Source: Lachnospiraceae bacterium
GTDB taxonomy: Bacteria > Bacillota > Clostridia > Lachnospirales > Lachnospiraceae
Reading direction: 5' to 3'
Assembly (NCBI GenBank): GCA_022791755.1
Contig: JAAVZR010000030.1
Location: forward strand, 1 to 64,000
DNA length: 64,000 bases
Shown: positions 8,754 to 16,467 of the stretch, piece by piece
How positions within the stretch are numbered: the first letter of the stretch is position 1
Layout of the letters: every line of letters starts with the position of its first letter
The notes under the pieces: generated by a model
Database searches by the model: none
What the model was told of the DNA's origin: nothing
Seen by the model: only the letters and a program-made list of their open reading frames with translations
Translations under genes and position numbers: made by a program

Positions 8754-9092
8754 TTATGCCAGCCAGAAGCGCACCTGAAACCACAGTGTGGAGAGCACGC
8801 TCCAGAAGGCGGCCGTAGTCAGGGCGTATTTGATGACGCGTCCCAGGGTGAAGTTGCGCACCCGCTCTCTGGCAAAATACAAACTGGAGTCCAGAGACAT
8901 ATGGGAAGCATTTCCCAGTCCGTCTTCACTGTCCAGCTGACGGATACCCTGCATGACGGTGTACGTAATCTCCAGCTCGTCGTAGCACTCGCTACAGCTC
9001 TCGGCATGATCCAGAAATTCCTGCATCTCTTCCATCTTCAGCTGTCCGGCGATATAGGCAGGGATTTTTGATTCAAAGGTACGGCAATCCAT
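8754..9092 (-). CDS. Putative zinc-finger (zf-HC2) membrane protein, anti-sigma-like
   Basis: A 112-residue protein. An N-terminal zinc-finger-like segment ends in HAESCSEC at about residues 29-36, the His-x3-Cys-x2-Cys pattern of anti-sigma factor zinc fingers. One transmembrane segment lies near the C terminus (about 90-108). The topology fits a cytosolic anti-sigma-like domain anchored by its C-terminal end. No sigma factor gene is adjacent, so an anti-sigma role is only suggested by the family. It heads the polA unit. Confidence 0.75.
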   Translation of the reverse strand: MDCRTFESKIPAYIAGQLKMEEMQEFLDHAESCSECYDELEITYTVMQGIRQLDSEDGLGNASHMSLDSSLYFARERVRNFTLGRVIKYALTTAAFWSVLSTLWFQVRFWLA

Positions 9093-9205
9093 GGAAGAGA
9101 GGGCTCCTTTCTGCTTTCATACGGTATCGTTTGCTTTCTGAGTATAATTATACCATGGCATAATGGAATTTACCACCGTTTCCGCAAATTCTCTCTCTGA
9201 CCGTC

Positions 9206-9234
9206 TTGTCAGTTTAACGGCCGCACAGTATACT
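9206..9234 (+). promoter_or_regulatory. Promoter of glycerate kinase, TTGTCA-17-TATACT
   Basis: TTGTCA (9206-9211) and TATACT (9229-9234) are 17 bp apart on the plus strand, upstream of the start at 9263. GGGAGG provides the ribosome binding site. A divergent TATAAT for the zf-HC2 gene lies at about 9151-9156 on the minus strand but has no good -35. Confidence 0.7.
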
Positions 9235-9262
9235 GAAAGAAAAAGATGGGAGGATTTGCTTC

Positions 9263-10420
9263 ATGAACATCGCGGTAGCCATTGATTCTTTCAAAGGAAG
9301 TCTGACGTCCATGGAAGCCGGTCTGGCCGTGAGCGAGGGGATTCTGCGCGCCATACCAAAGGCTCATGTGACCGTAAAACCTCTGGCTGACGGCGGCGAA
9401 GGCACGACCGACGCTCTGACGGCGGGACTGGGCGGAGAGAGCGTTTCTGTCACGGTGACAGGGCCCTGCGGCGCGCCGGTCACCGCCCGCTATGGCTGTC
9501 TGAGGGAATCCGGCACAGCCGTCATGGAGATGGCCGGCGCCGCCGGAATCACTCTGGTACCAAACGGAAAAAAAGATCCCATGAAGGCCACCACCTATGG
9601 CGTCGGCGAGATGATCCTGGATGCGGTAAAGAGGGGCTGTCGTCATTTTCTCATGGGGATCGGCGGCAGCGCTACCAATGACGGCGGAATCGGTATGCTG
9701 ACGGCGCTGGGGTATGAATTTCTCGACCGGGAAGGACGGCGTCTTCCCCCCGATGCCAGCGCTCTGGCCCGGGTGGTTCGGGTACGAACGGACCATGTCT
9801 GTCCGGAGCTGGCCGGGTGCCGTTTCGATATCGCCTGCGACGTCTCCAATCCTCTTACCGGGCCCCGGGGCGCTACCTGGGTCTATGGTCCGCAGAAAGG
9901 TGTGACCGAGGAGATGAAACCGCTTCTGGACCAGGCCATGGCACGCTTTGGGGCGGTGACAGCCGCCTGCACGGGTCATGACCACAGCCAGACGCCCGGC
10001 GCCGGTGCGGCGGGCGGGCTGGGATTTGCCTTTCTGAGCTATTTCCGCACGGTCCTGACTCCCGGCGCAGAACTGATTATAAGAGCCACCGGTCTGGACC
10101 GGGATCTGGAGCTGGCCGATGTGGCCGTCACCGGAGAAGGACGCCTGGACGGTCAGACGGCCATGGGAAAAGCTCCCGTGTGCGTCGCACGCCATGCCAG
10201 ACGCCATGGCTGCACGGTGGTGGCGCTGGCCGGGTGTGTCACGGAGGAGGCCGCCGGATGCCACGAGGCCGGAATCGACGCGTTTTTTCCGGTTCTGCGG
10301 CAGGCGGTCACCCTGGAGGAGGCCATGGAGCCTGAACAGGCAAAGAAAAACCTGTCCGCCACGGCCGAACAGGTCTTTCGTCTGATCCGGGCTGTCAGGC
10401 ATGACAGCGGGGGTCAGTAA
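9263..10420 (+). CDS. Glycerate kinase (GlxK/GarK family)
   Basis: A 385-residue enzyme of the glycerate kinase type 2 family, which phosphorylates D-glycerate with ATP (usually to 2-phosphoglycerate). The family opening IAVAIDSFKGSLTSMEA is present, with the glycine-rich segments ADGGEGT, GIGGSATNDGG and GAAGGLGFA. It is a lone plus-strand gene with its own promoter. Its last codons overlap the end of the convergent ABC exporter gene by 7 bp. Whether product specificity is 2- or 3-phosphoglycerate cannot be read directly. Confidence 0.94.
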   Translation: MNIAVAIDSFKGSLTSMEAGLAVSEGILRAIPKAHVTVKPLADGGEGTTDALTAGLGGESVSVTVTGPCGAPVTARYGCLRESGTAVMEMAGAAGITLVPNGKKDPMKATTYGVGEMILDAVKRGCRHFLMGIGGSATNDGGIGMLTALGYEFLDREGRRLPPDASALARVVRVRTDHVCPELAGCRFDIACDVSNPLTGPRGATWVYGPQKGVTEEMKPLLDQAMARFGAVTAACTGHDHSQTPGAGAAGGLGFAFLSYFRTVLTPGAELIIRATGLDRDLELADVAVTGEGRLDGQTAMGKAPVCVARHARRHGCTVVALAGCVTEEAAGCHEAGIDAFFPVLRQAVTLEEAMEPEQAKKNLSATAEQVFRLIRAVRHDSGGQ

Positions 10421-12009
10421 TTATCCAGGCTCTCCATCCGGCCAAACAGAATGGAGGCAAGGAGCGCCATGAGCCCGGCACAGGCCACGGCGATGAGGAT
10501 CAGAATGAGGAAACCGGCCTCCACACCGGCTGCCGCCGTCCCGATGCCGGCTCCCAGGATGCCTAAAACCATGATACCGCCCTGGATGCCCATACGCACA
10601 AAGGAGAGCCCCACACTGCCAAAGAGAGGCTTCAGGATTCCGTCGCACACCATGGAGGTATAGAGACGGTTGGCCTGGAGGCAGACATAGACGACTACAC
10701 ACAGGAGGATGCGGATCGGGGACAGGCCCATGACAAAGCCTATGGGAACACACAGAAGCATTCCGTCCACCAGGGCCTTGATATGTTCCAGGAGCGTCGA
10801 GTACCACAGCTTGCGAAGGGATGTATCCGGCAGAAGGAAGGTGTAGGGATTGCTGAGCTCCTTGGTCCATTTGGGGGTGATGCTGCTGAAAATAAGGCTC
10901 AAGTAGGCGCTCAGCCCCGGCAGCAGGAAAACCACCCCTTCTCCCATATTAAGGTCCGAGAAGGAAAAGACCTGCATGACGATACAGACTACGGTGGTGA
11001 CACTGATGGCCAGCATGACGAAGCTCATATAGTTGAGAAGAAAAAATCTGCTCTTTTTGTATTCCAGAAGCTGGCGGTAATAGATGGCTCTGGCGCCGCC
11101 GCCCCGGTATACGATCTGCGCTTTTTTATATTTCTTTTTGCGGCCGGAGGTCTCCGCCGACCCGCTTTTTTTGCGCTTTAACGCCTCCTCATACTCATCG
11201 GCAAAGGTCATGGCATCCTCAAAGTACTGACCGGTGCATTTCATACGCCAGACGATGAGGGGCGCCGCCACAGCCGTGGCCAGATAGAGAAGGGAGCCGG
11301 CCACATTAATCATGTCCGGTCCGATCAGAAGCAGGCGCACAAAGGCGATATTCCAGCCGATGAGAGGAATCAGCTGCAGCAGAGGGTGACAGAGGGCGGA
11401 GCCGATCAGGCCAAAGCTCAGAGGCTGCGTAAAGAGCTGAGAAAGCAGCAGGAGTATCATGGCTGCGATACAGGCCCAGACAGCCCCCTGAAGGACTTTT
11501 GTTCCCCTGTTTCCCAGAAATTCATTGCCGAATACGAGAAGCATCAGGGATCCCTCCACGATGTTCTCCACCAAATAGGTCACCATAAAAAAGGCGACTA
11601 CCTTAAGAACCGGCACATGGAACCAGAAGGCGCCTCCGGCAGCGACCAGAAGATTCAATATCAGCGATACGGGCAGCGTCTTGCTCTGGGCGTAGATCAG
11701 GATCAGCTTGGGATCTATGGGAGCGGAAAAGACCAGATGGACGTCGCTGTGCTTAAAGGCCAGCCCCCGCTTCCTAGCATAGGTCAGCAGATTGACCGGG
11801 ATGGACCAGACGATGAAAAAGGACAGAATCAGAGCGTATCCCTCCGGTCCGCCCATTCCCATATCGGAAAAGATAATATTAAAAGAACGGAACATCATCA
11901 GAAGGTACAGAAGGATACAGACAATGGAGACATAGGTCAACGGTTTGCGGAGCCGGGACCGCACCCTGTTGGCCAGACTGCGGACCGTAATATAGATGAG
12001 CGCTCTCAT
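10414..12009 (-). CDS. ABC exporter membrane protein
   Basis: A 531-residue polytopic protein with about 10-12 hydrophobic segments and a charged cytosolic loop (around residues 275-305, KRKKSGSAETSGRKKKYKKA). It belongs to the poorly characterised putative ABC exporter group. Its ATG overlaps the end of the ATPase gene (ATGA), so the two are made together as one transporter. The substrate is unknown. Its stop overlaps the end of the opposing glycerate kinase gene, leaving no room for a terminator between them. Confidence 0.85.
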   Translation of the reverse strand: MRALIYITVRSLANRVRSRLRKPLTYVSIVCILLYLLMMFRSFNIIFSDMGMGGPEGYALILSFFIVWSIPVNLLTYARKRGLAFKHSDVHLVFSAPIDPKLILIYAQSKTLPVSLILNLLVAAGGAFWFHVPVLKVVAFFMVTYLVENIVEGSLMLLVFGNEFLGNRGTKVLQGAVWACIAAMILLLLSQLFTQPLSFGLIGSALCHPLLQLIPLIGWNIAFVRLLLIGPDMINVAGSLLYLATAVAAPLIVWRMKCTGQYFEDAMTFADEYEEALKRKKSGSAETSGRKKKYKKAQIVYRGGGARAIYYRQLLEYKKSRFFLLNYMSFVMLAISVTTVVCIVMQVFSFSDLNMGEGVVFLLPGLSAYLSLIFSSITPKWTKELSNPYTFLLPDTSLRKLWYSTLLEHIKALVDGMLLCVPIGFVMGLSPIRILLCVVVYVCLQANRLYTSMVCDGILKPLFGSVGLSFVRMGIQGGIMVLGILGAGIGTAAAGVEAGFLILILIAVACAGLMALLASILFGRMESLDNY

Positions 12010-12722
12010 GACTGACGGCCCTCGCTTTCTTTTTGATGGCCTGTGATGTCAAAAAAGATGGCGTCCAGATCCTTATCTCCCGCTTCTTCTCTGGTGTAGG
12101 AGGCCAGAATATGTCCCTGGTCGACGATAAAGACCACATCCCAGAGCTCATTGACCATCTCCAGCATGTGGGTGCTGATCAGAACGGTGACCCCCTCACG
12201 GCGCAGCTTCAGCACGATCTCCTTTAACTCCCGGATAGCCTGGGGATCCAGACCGACCATGGGCTCATCCAGCATCATGACCTTTGGCTTCACGGCCAGA
12301 GCGCAGCAGATGCTGACCTTTTGCATCATACCCTTGCTCAGTTCGTTGCCCAGTTTATCCTGCTTGTCAAAGAGCTCGAAGCGCTGTAAAAGACTGTCAA
12401 TCTCGTCGCCGGAGATATCGCTTTTATAGGCGCGGCGGATGTACTCGATGTGCTCCCGCACCGTCAGAGCGTCAAACAGCGCCGGGATCTCCGGCACATA
12501 GCCGAAGATTTTTTTGGCGGCCAGCTCCCTGGAAGGAATCCCCTGGATGGTGATGGCCCCGTCGAAACGCAGCAGCCCCGCCACGCTCTTGATGATGGTG
12601 GATTTGCCTGCGCCGTTGGGACCTAAGAGGATACCTACCTGACCGTCGGGGACGGTGAAAGATACATTGTCTACGGCCAGCGTCTTATGGTAGCTTTTCG
12701 ACAGGTTCAGAATTTGCAGCAT
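12006..12722 (-). CDS. ABC transporter ATP-binding protein
   Basis: A 238-residue ATPase subunit. Walker A is GPNGAGKST near residue 35, the signature motif is degenerate (ELSKGMMQK at about 125) and Walker B is VMMLDEP at about 148. It is partnered with the membrane gene directly downstream (4-bp overlap). The start at 12722 follows GAGGAGG. The short length and CcmA-like form suggest an exporter of the ABC-2 type. Confidence 0.93.
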   Translation of the reverse strand: MLQILNLSKSYHKTLAVDNVSFTVPDGQVGILLGPNGAGKSTIIKSVAGLLRFDGAITIQGIPSRELAAKKIFGYVPEIPALFDALTVREHIEYIRRAYKSDISGDEIDSLLQRFELFDKQDKLGNELSKGMMQKVSICCALAVKPKVMMLDEPMVGLDPQAIRELKEIVLKLRREGVTVLISTHMLEMVNELWDVVFIVDQGHILASYTREEAGDKDLDAIFFDITGHQKESEGRQS

Positions 12723-12746
12723 GGCGATGCCTCCTCACAGTATGAC

Positions 12747-12764
12747 CGCCCCGAAAATGGGGCG
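12747..12764. other. Small G/C hairpin in the leader of the ABC exporter
   Basis: CGCCCC (12747-12752) and GGGGCG (12759-12764) form a 6-bp stem. On the plus strand TTTTCT follows, which looks terminator-like, but no plus-strand gene precedes it. On the minus strand it lies in the leader of the ATPase gene. Its function is uncertain. Confidence 0.3.
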
Positions 12765-12793
12765 TTTTCTCGGAAACGTAAAATCTGTTTACT

Positions 12794-12822
12794 ATCGTAT
12801 ACCCGCAGAGAAAGAATGTCAA
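12794..12822 (-). promoter_or_regulatory. Promoter of the ABC exporter, TTGACA-17-TACGAT
   Basis: On the minus strand TTGACA (12817-12822) lies 17 bp before TACGAT (12794-12799). Just upstream is an A/T-rich stretch (TAAGGAAAATGTAAGTAA, about 12829-12846). It resembles the box found before the large solute-binding genes, but here it lies upstream of a good -35. Confidence 0.65.
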
Positions 12823-12897
12823 TTTTATATTTACTTACATTTTCCTTACGGAGTGACGATTCCAACGATTTTTGGCGGAGGTCAGCAGTTCCATGTC

Positions 12898-13515
12898 TTA
12901 CATAATTTTTTTCTTCATCCGCTTCATCAGGAAACCGGTGCCGATAAAGACCAGAAGGAGCAGCCCCCAGGTCACGACCTGGCCCAGGATTCCCGTCTTT
13001 TCCACCACCTGTTCCCAGGCCCCTCCGGCGATGACTCCCAGATTCACAAGGATCACGTTCCAGAGAAAGGACCCCGCAAGCGTAAAGGGCAGAAAGACCG
13101 TCATACTCATACCGGCCATACCGGCAGGGATGGAGATCAGGCTGCGCAGAATCGGGATGCAGCGGCAGATCAGGACCGTACTCTTTCCCTTTTCATTAAA
13201 CCAGTCAAAGGCGTTTCGGACCTCATCTCCGTTAAAATGCAGAATGCGCCCGACCTTTCCGTTCAGAATGCGTTCCAGCTTATCGACAGAGAAGGCTCTT
13301 CCTGCCCCGTACAGCACCAGGGCTCCCAGCAGAGAACCGGCTGTGGCGGCCCAGATCACCCCCCATTTGCCCAGGGAGGTGTAGGTGGTGAGAAAGCCGC
13401 TGAAAGTCAGGATCACTTCGGACGGAATCGGAGGAAAGATATTTTCCACGGCAATCAGAAACAATACTCCCAGGTAGCCCCATCGCTCCACAAGCAGGAT
13501 CATCAGTTCTTTCAT
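12898..13515 (-). CDS. DedA family membrane protein
   Basis: A 205-residue DedA/SNARE-associated (VTT) domain protein with about 5 hydrophobic segments. The conserved parts FPPIPSEVIL near residue 31 and a Gly-rich RCIPILRSLISIPAGMAGM block near 120 are typical. DedA proteins are membrane transporters or scramblases; some flip undecaprenyl phosphate or phosphatidylethanolamine. Which activity applies here is unknown. It starts at 13515 after AAAGGAG and lies 22 bp after the P-type ATPase, probably in the same transcript. Confidence 0.9.
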   Translation of the reverse strand: MKELMILLVERWGYLGVLFLIAVENIFPPIPSEVILTFSGFLTTYTSLGKWGVIWAATAGSLLGALVLYGAGRAFSVDKLERILNGKVGRILHFNGDEVRNAFDWFNEKGKSTVLICRCIPILRSLISIPAGMAGMSMTVFLPFTLAGSFLWNVILVNLGVIAGGAWEQVVEKTGILGQVVTWGLLLLVFIGTGFLMKRMKKKIM

Positions 13516-13537
13516 TGCAGTCTCCTTTCTGATGAAA

Positions 13538-16333
13538 TCACAGCGTACCGCGCCTGGCTTCGCGGCGTTCGCTTAAACGGTTACAGAGTTTCTGAAGCTC
13601 TGCCATGGGAATGGGTGCAAAGCTTAATCCCATGACAATCCCCCATTGTGCCCGATTCATATTCTGCACCTGGAAGACAGAGGCCAGAGAGGGTATGGAT
13701 ACCACGCTGATCTGCAGTGCCAGACAGATCAGAAAAGCGAGCACCAGCTTCCCGTTTGTGAACCAGCCGATATGAAACAGGGAGCGGTCGCTTCGGACGT
13801 TAAACACATGAAACAGCTGTGACAGGCTCAGCACGGAAAAGGTCATGGTTCTGGCCATGGGCAGGCCATAGAACCGACAGCCGATCAGATAGGCGTTTAA
13901 AGCCAGAGCACCGATTACGATACCTTCCAGAAGCATCTGGAACGCCAGGCCATCGGAGAAGATCCCCTTCCCTCTCTCGATGGGCGGCCTTTCCATAATG
14001 TCCTCATCTGCGCGCTCTACTCCCAGGGCCACAGCCGGTAAAGAGTCCGTTACCAGATTCATCCACAGGAGCTGTACGGGCAACAGAGGGGAGGAATGCC
14101 CCAGGATAATCGCGGTGAAAATCGTCAGAATTTCGCCGATGTTGCTGGAGAGCAAAAAGTGGATGGATTTGCGGATGTTATCGTATATGACGCGCCCTTC
14201 CCTGACGGCGGCCACAATGGTGGCAAAGTTGTCGTCAGTGAGGATCATGTCGGCGGAGTTTTTGGCCACGTCAGTGCCGCCCAGCCCCATGGCGCAGCCG
14301 ATATCGGCGCCTTTGAGCGCCGGCGCGTCATTGACGCCGTCGCCGGTCATGGCCACCACCTGGCCGGATGCCTGGAGGGCTCTGACAATGCGTACCTTGT
14401 GTTCCGGCGACACACGGGCATAGACTGAGACGAAAGGAGCGGTACGGATCAGCTCCTCTTCGCTCATCTTTTCCAGCTGCGGCCCGGTCACCACGGAGGC
14501 AGAATGCAGAGAGGACGGTATGCGGGACGGCTCTGCGGCGGCAGACGGGCGGGAAAGTCGTGACCGCAGAGAGGCTGCCTGCAGGATCAGCCCGTTTTTC
14601 TGTCCCGGCGGATCTCCGGTCCGTCCGGAAGAGGAATTCAGGATTCCCAGCTGTCTGGCGATGGCGGCGGCGGTGGCCGGATGATCTCCTGTGATCATCA
14701 CCGGCCGGATCCCGGCGGTCTTACAGGTATGTACGGCTTCATATACTTCGGGACGAGGCGGATCCATCATACCGATGAGGCCCAAAAAGGTCAGTTCGGA
14801 ATTTCTCCTGGCTCCCACGGCGATGACGCGAAGTCCTTCGCCTGCCATGCTTTCATTTTCTCTCAGAAGGAGACGTCTGCGTGTCTCTGTCATGGCTTCG
14901 GCCTGACTCCCGTTCCAGACAGCGCCGCACATGGAGATCAGGATATCCGGCGCCCCTTTTATGATCTCCAGAGATCCCTGAGGCGTGCGGTGGATCGTGG
15001 TCATCCGCTTTACTGCCGAATCAAAAGGAATCTCCCCGGTCCTGGGATATTTTGTCTCCAGTTCGTCTTTGTAGAGCCCTATGGCAGCGGCGGCTTCCAC
15101 CAGAGCCTTTTCCGTGGGCTCTCCTAAGAGGGTAAAGGATTTGCCAGGCGCCGTATGACCGGCGGCAAAGGGGGATATTTTCGGATTTTTCCTTCCGTCC
15201 CGGCGCAGAACCGTATCGTTACACAGAGCGGCACAGGTAAAAAGCGCTCTGGCAAACCGGCCGTTCTTCTCTTCCCTCCCACGGGATGAGGCGATGCAGG
15301 TAACTGTCATGCGGTTTTGCGTCAGTGTCCCGGTCTTATCGGAACAGATCACGGTGGCGCTTCCCAGAGTCTCCACGGCCGGAAGCCGGCGAATCACGGC
15401 GTTCTTTTTCACCATGCGCTGTACGCCCAGGGAGAGCATGATGGTCACGATGGCCGGAAGCCCTTCGGGGATGGCGGCCACTGCCAGGCTCACGGAAGTC
15501 ATAAACATCTCAAAGAGCGGCTGTTTCTTCCACAGGCCCACAAAGAACATAATGACGCAGATACCCAATGACAAGAGCCCCAGAATCTTACTGGTCTGGG
15601 CCAGGCGCTTCTGTAACGGGGTATCCTTACTTTCATCTGTCAGAATCATCTGGGCGATATGGCCCACTTCGGTATCCATACCTGTGGCCGTGACCACCAT
15701 GGTTCCCCGGCCTTTGGTGACCACGGTGGTGGAGAGGGCCAGATTCCAGCGCTCGGACAGCGGAATATCCTCTCCTTTCAGGGTGGCGGTGTGTTTTTCC
15801 ACCGGAAGGGATTCCCCGGTCAGGGCCGATTCTTCGATTTTTAAGTTGACCGCTTCTAAGAGCCGTCCGTCGGCCGGGACGAAACAGCCTGCTTCCAGAT
15901 AGACGATGTCGCCGGGGACTACCAGGGCGGAATCAATGCTCTGCCGCCGTCCGTCCCGCAGCACCATGGCCGATGGAGCGGAAAGCTTTTTGAGCGCATC
16001 CAGAGATTTCTCTGCCTTCGTCTCCTGCACCACTCCCATGATCGCGTTTACCGTGATGATGACGAAAATAATGATCGGATCAGTCAGATCCCGGTCTCCG
16101 TTTAAAAAGGAGACTGCCGTAGAGATCACAGCCGCTCCGATCAGGGTCAGAATCATGAAGTCTTTCCACTGTTCCAGAAATTTGACCAGTATGGAGGTGT
16201 GTGGTTTTTCTTTGAGGAGGTTTTCTCCTGTCTGCTTCAGTCTCTCAGCCGCCTCCCTGCCGGACAGTCCGGATTCTCTTGTCACATGCAGGCGGGTAAG
16301 GACCTGCTCTCCTGTCATCGTATGCCAGTTCAA
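13538..16333 (-). CDS. Cation-translocating P-type ATPase, Ca2+ type
   Basis: A 931-residue P2-type pump. It has an N-terminal cation ATPase domain, the phosphorylation motif DKTGTLTQ near residue 333, the PEGLP ion-binding segment near 290 and the hinge [17 protein letters not shown] near 675. This matches SERCA/PMCA-like Ca2+ exporters. The start is TTG at 16333, behind GGGAG with 9-nt spacing. A Ser/Arg-rich stretch of roughly 40 residues (about 590-635) follows ARQLGIL, where related pumps are much shorter. Ca2+ specificity is inferred. Confidence 0.9.
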   Translation of the reverse strand: MNWHTMTGEQVLTRLHVTRESGLSGREAAERLKQTGENLLKEKPHTSILVKFLEQWKDFMILTLIGAAVISTAVSFLNGDRDLTDPIIIFVIITVNAIMGVVQETKAEKSLDALKKLSAPSAMVLRDGRRQSIDSALVVPGDIVYLEAGCFVPADGRLLEAVNLKIEESALTGESLPVEKHTATLKGEDIPLSERWNLALSTTVVTKGRGTMVVTATGMDTEVGHIAQMILTDESKDTPLQKRLAQTSKILGLLSLGICVIMFFVGLWKKQPLFEMFMTSVSLAVAAIPEGLPAIVTIMLSLGVQRMVKKNAVIRRLPAVETLGSATVICSDKTGTLTQNRMTVTCIASSRGREEKNGRFARALFTCAALCNDTVLRRDGRKNPKISPFAAGHTAPGKSFTLLGEPTEKALVEAAAAIGLYKDELETKYPRTGEIPFDSAVKRMTTIHRTPQGSLEIIKGAPDILISMCGAVWNGSQAEAMTETRRRLLLRENESMAGEGLRVIAVGARRNSELTFLGLIGMMDPPRPEVYEAVHTCKTAGIRPVMITGDHPATAAAIARQLGILNSSSGRTGDPPGQKNGLILQAASLRSRLSRPSAAAEPSRIPSSLHSASVVTGPQLEKMSEEELIRTAPFVSVYARVSPEHKVRIVRALQASGQVVAMTGDGVNDAPALKGADIGCAMGLGGTDVAKNSADMILTDDNFATIVAAVREGRVIYDNIRKSIHFLLSSNIGEILTIFTAIILGHSSPLLPVQLLWMNLVTDSLPAVALGVERADEDIMERPPIERGKGIFSDGLAFQMLLEGIVIGALALNAYLIGCRFYGLPMARTMTFSVLSLSQLFHVFNVRSDRSLFHIGWFTNGKLVLAFLICLALQISVVSIPSLASVFQVQNMNRAQWGIVMGLSFAPIPMAELQKLCNRLSERREARRGTL

Positions 16334-16396
16334 GCCTGCACTCTCCCAGGAATATCTTTTATCACATCTTACGCACAGGCTTTTTGGAATATGCAG

Positions 16397-16426
16397 AAAA
16401 CGGCATGACCGAAGCCATGCCGTTTT
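16397..16426 (-). terminator. Intrinsic terminator after the 870-residue lipoprotein gene
   Basis: AAAACGGCATG (16397-16407) and CATGCCGTTTT (16416-16426) form an 11-bp stem with an 8-nt loop. The A and T runs at the two ends make it usable in either direction. It lies about 40 bp past the stop at 16468. Confidence 0.85.
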
Positions 16427-16467
16427 GGGATTGTCTGGTTTATCGTTTGAGCCTGCCGATCAATGCG

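Noticed and set aside
12747-12764. Plus-strand intrinsic terminator (CGCCCC/GGGGCG with TTTTCT)
   Set aside because: The nearest plus-strand gene ends at 10420, more than 2 kb away; the stem is only 6 bp. Listed only as a leader hairpin.
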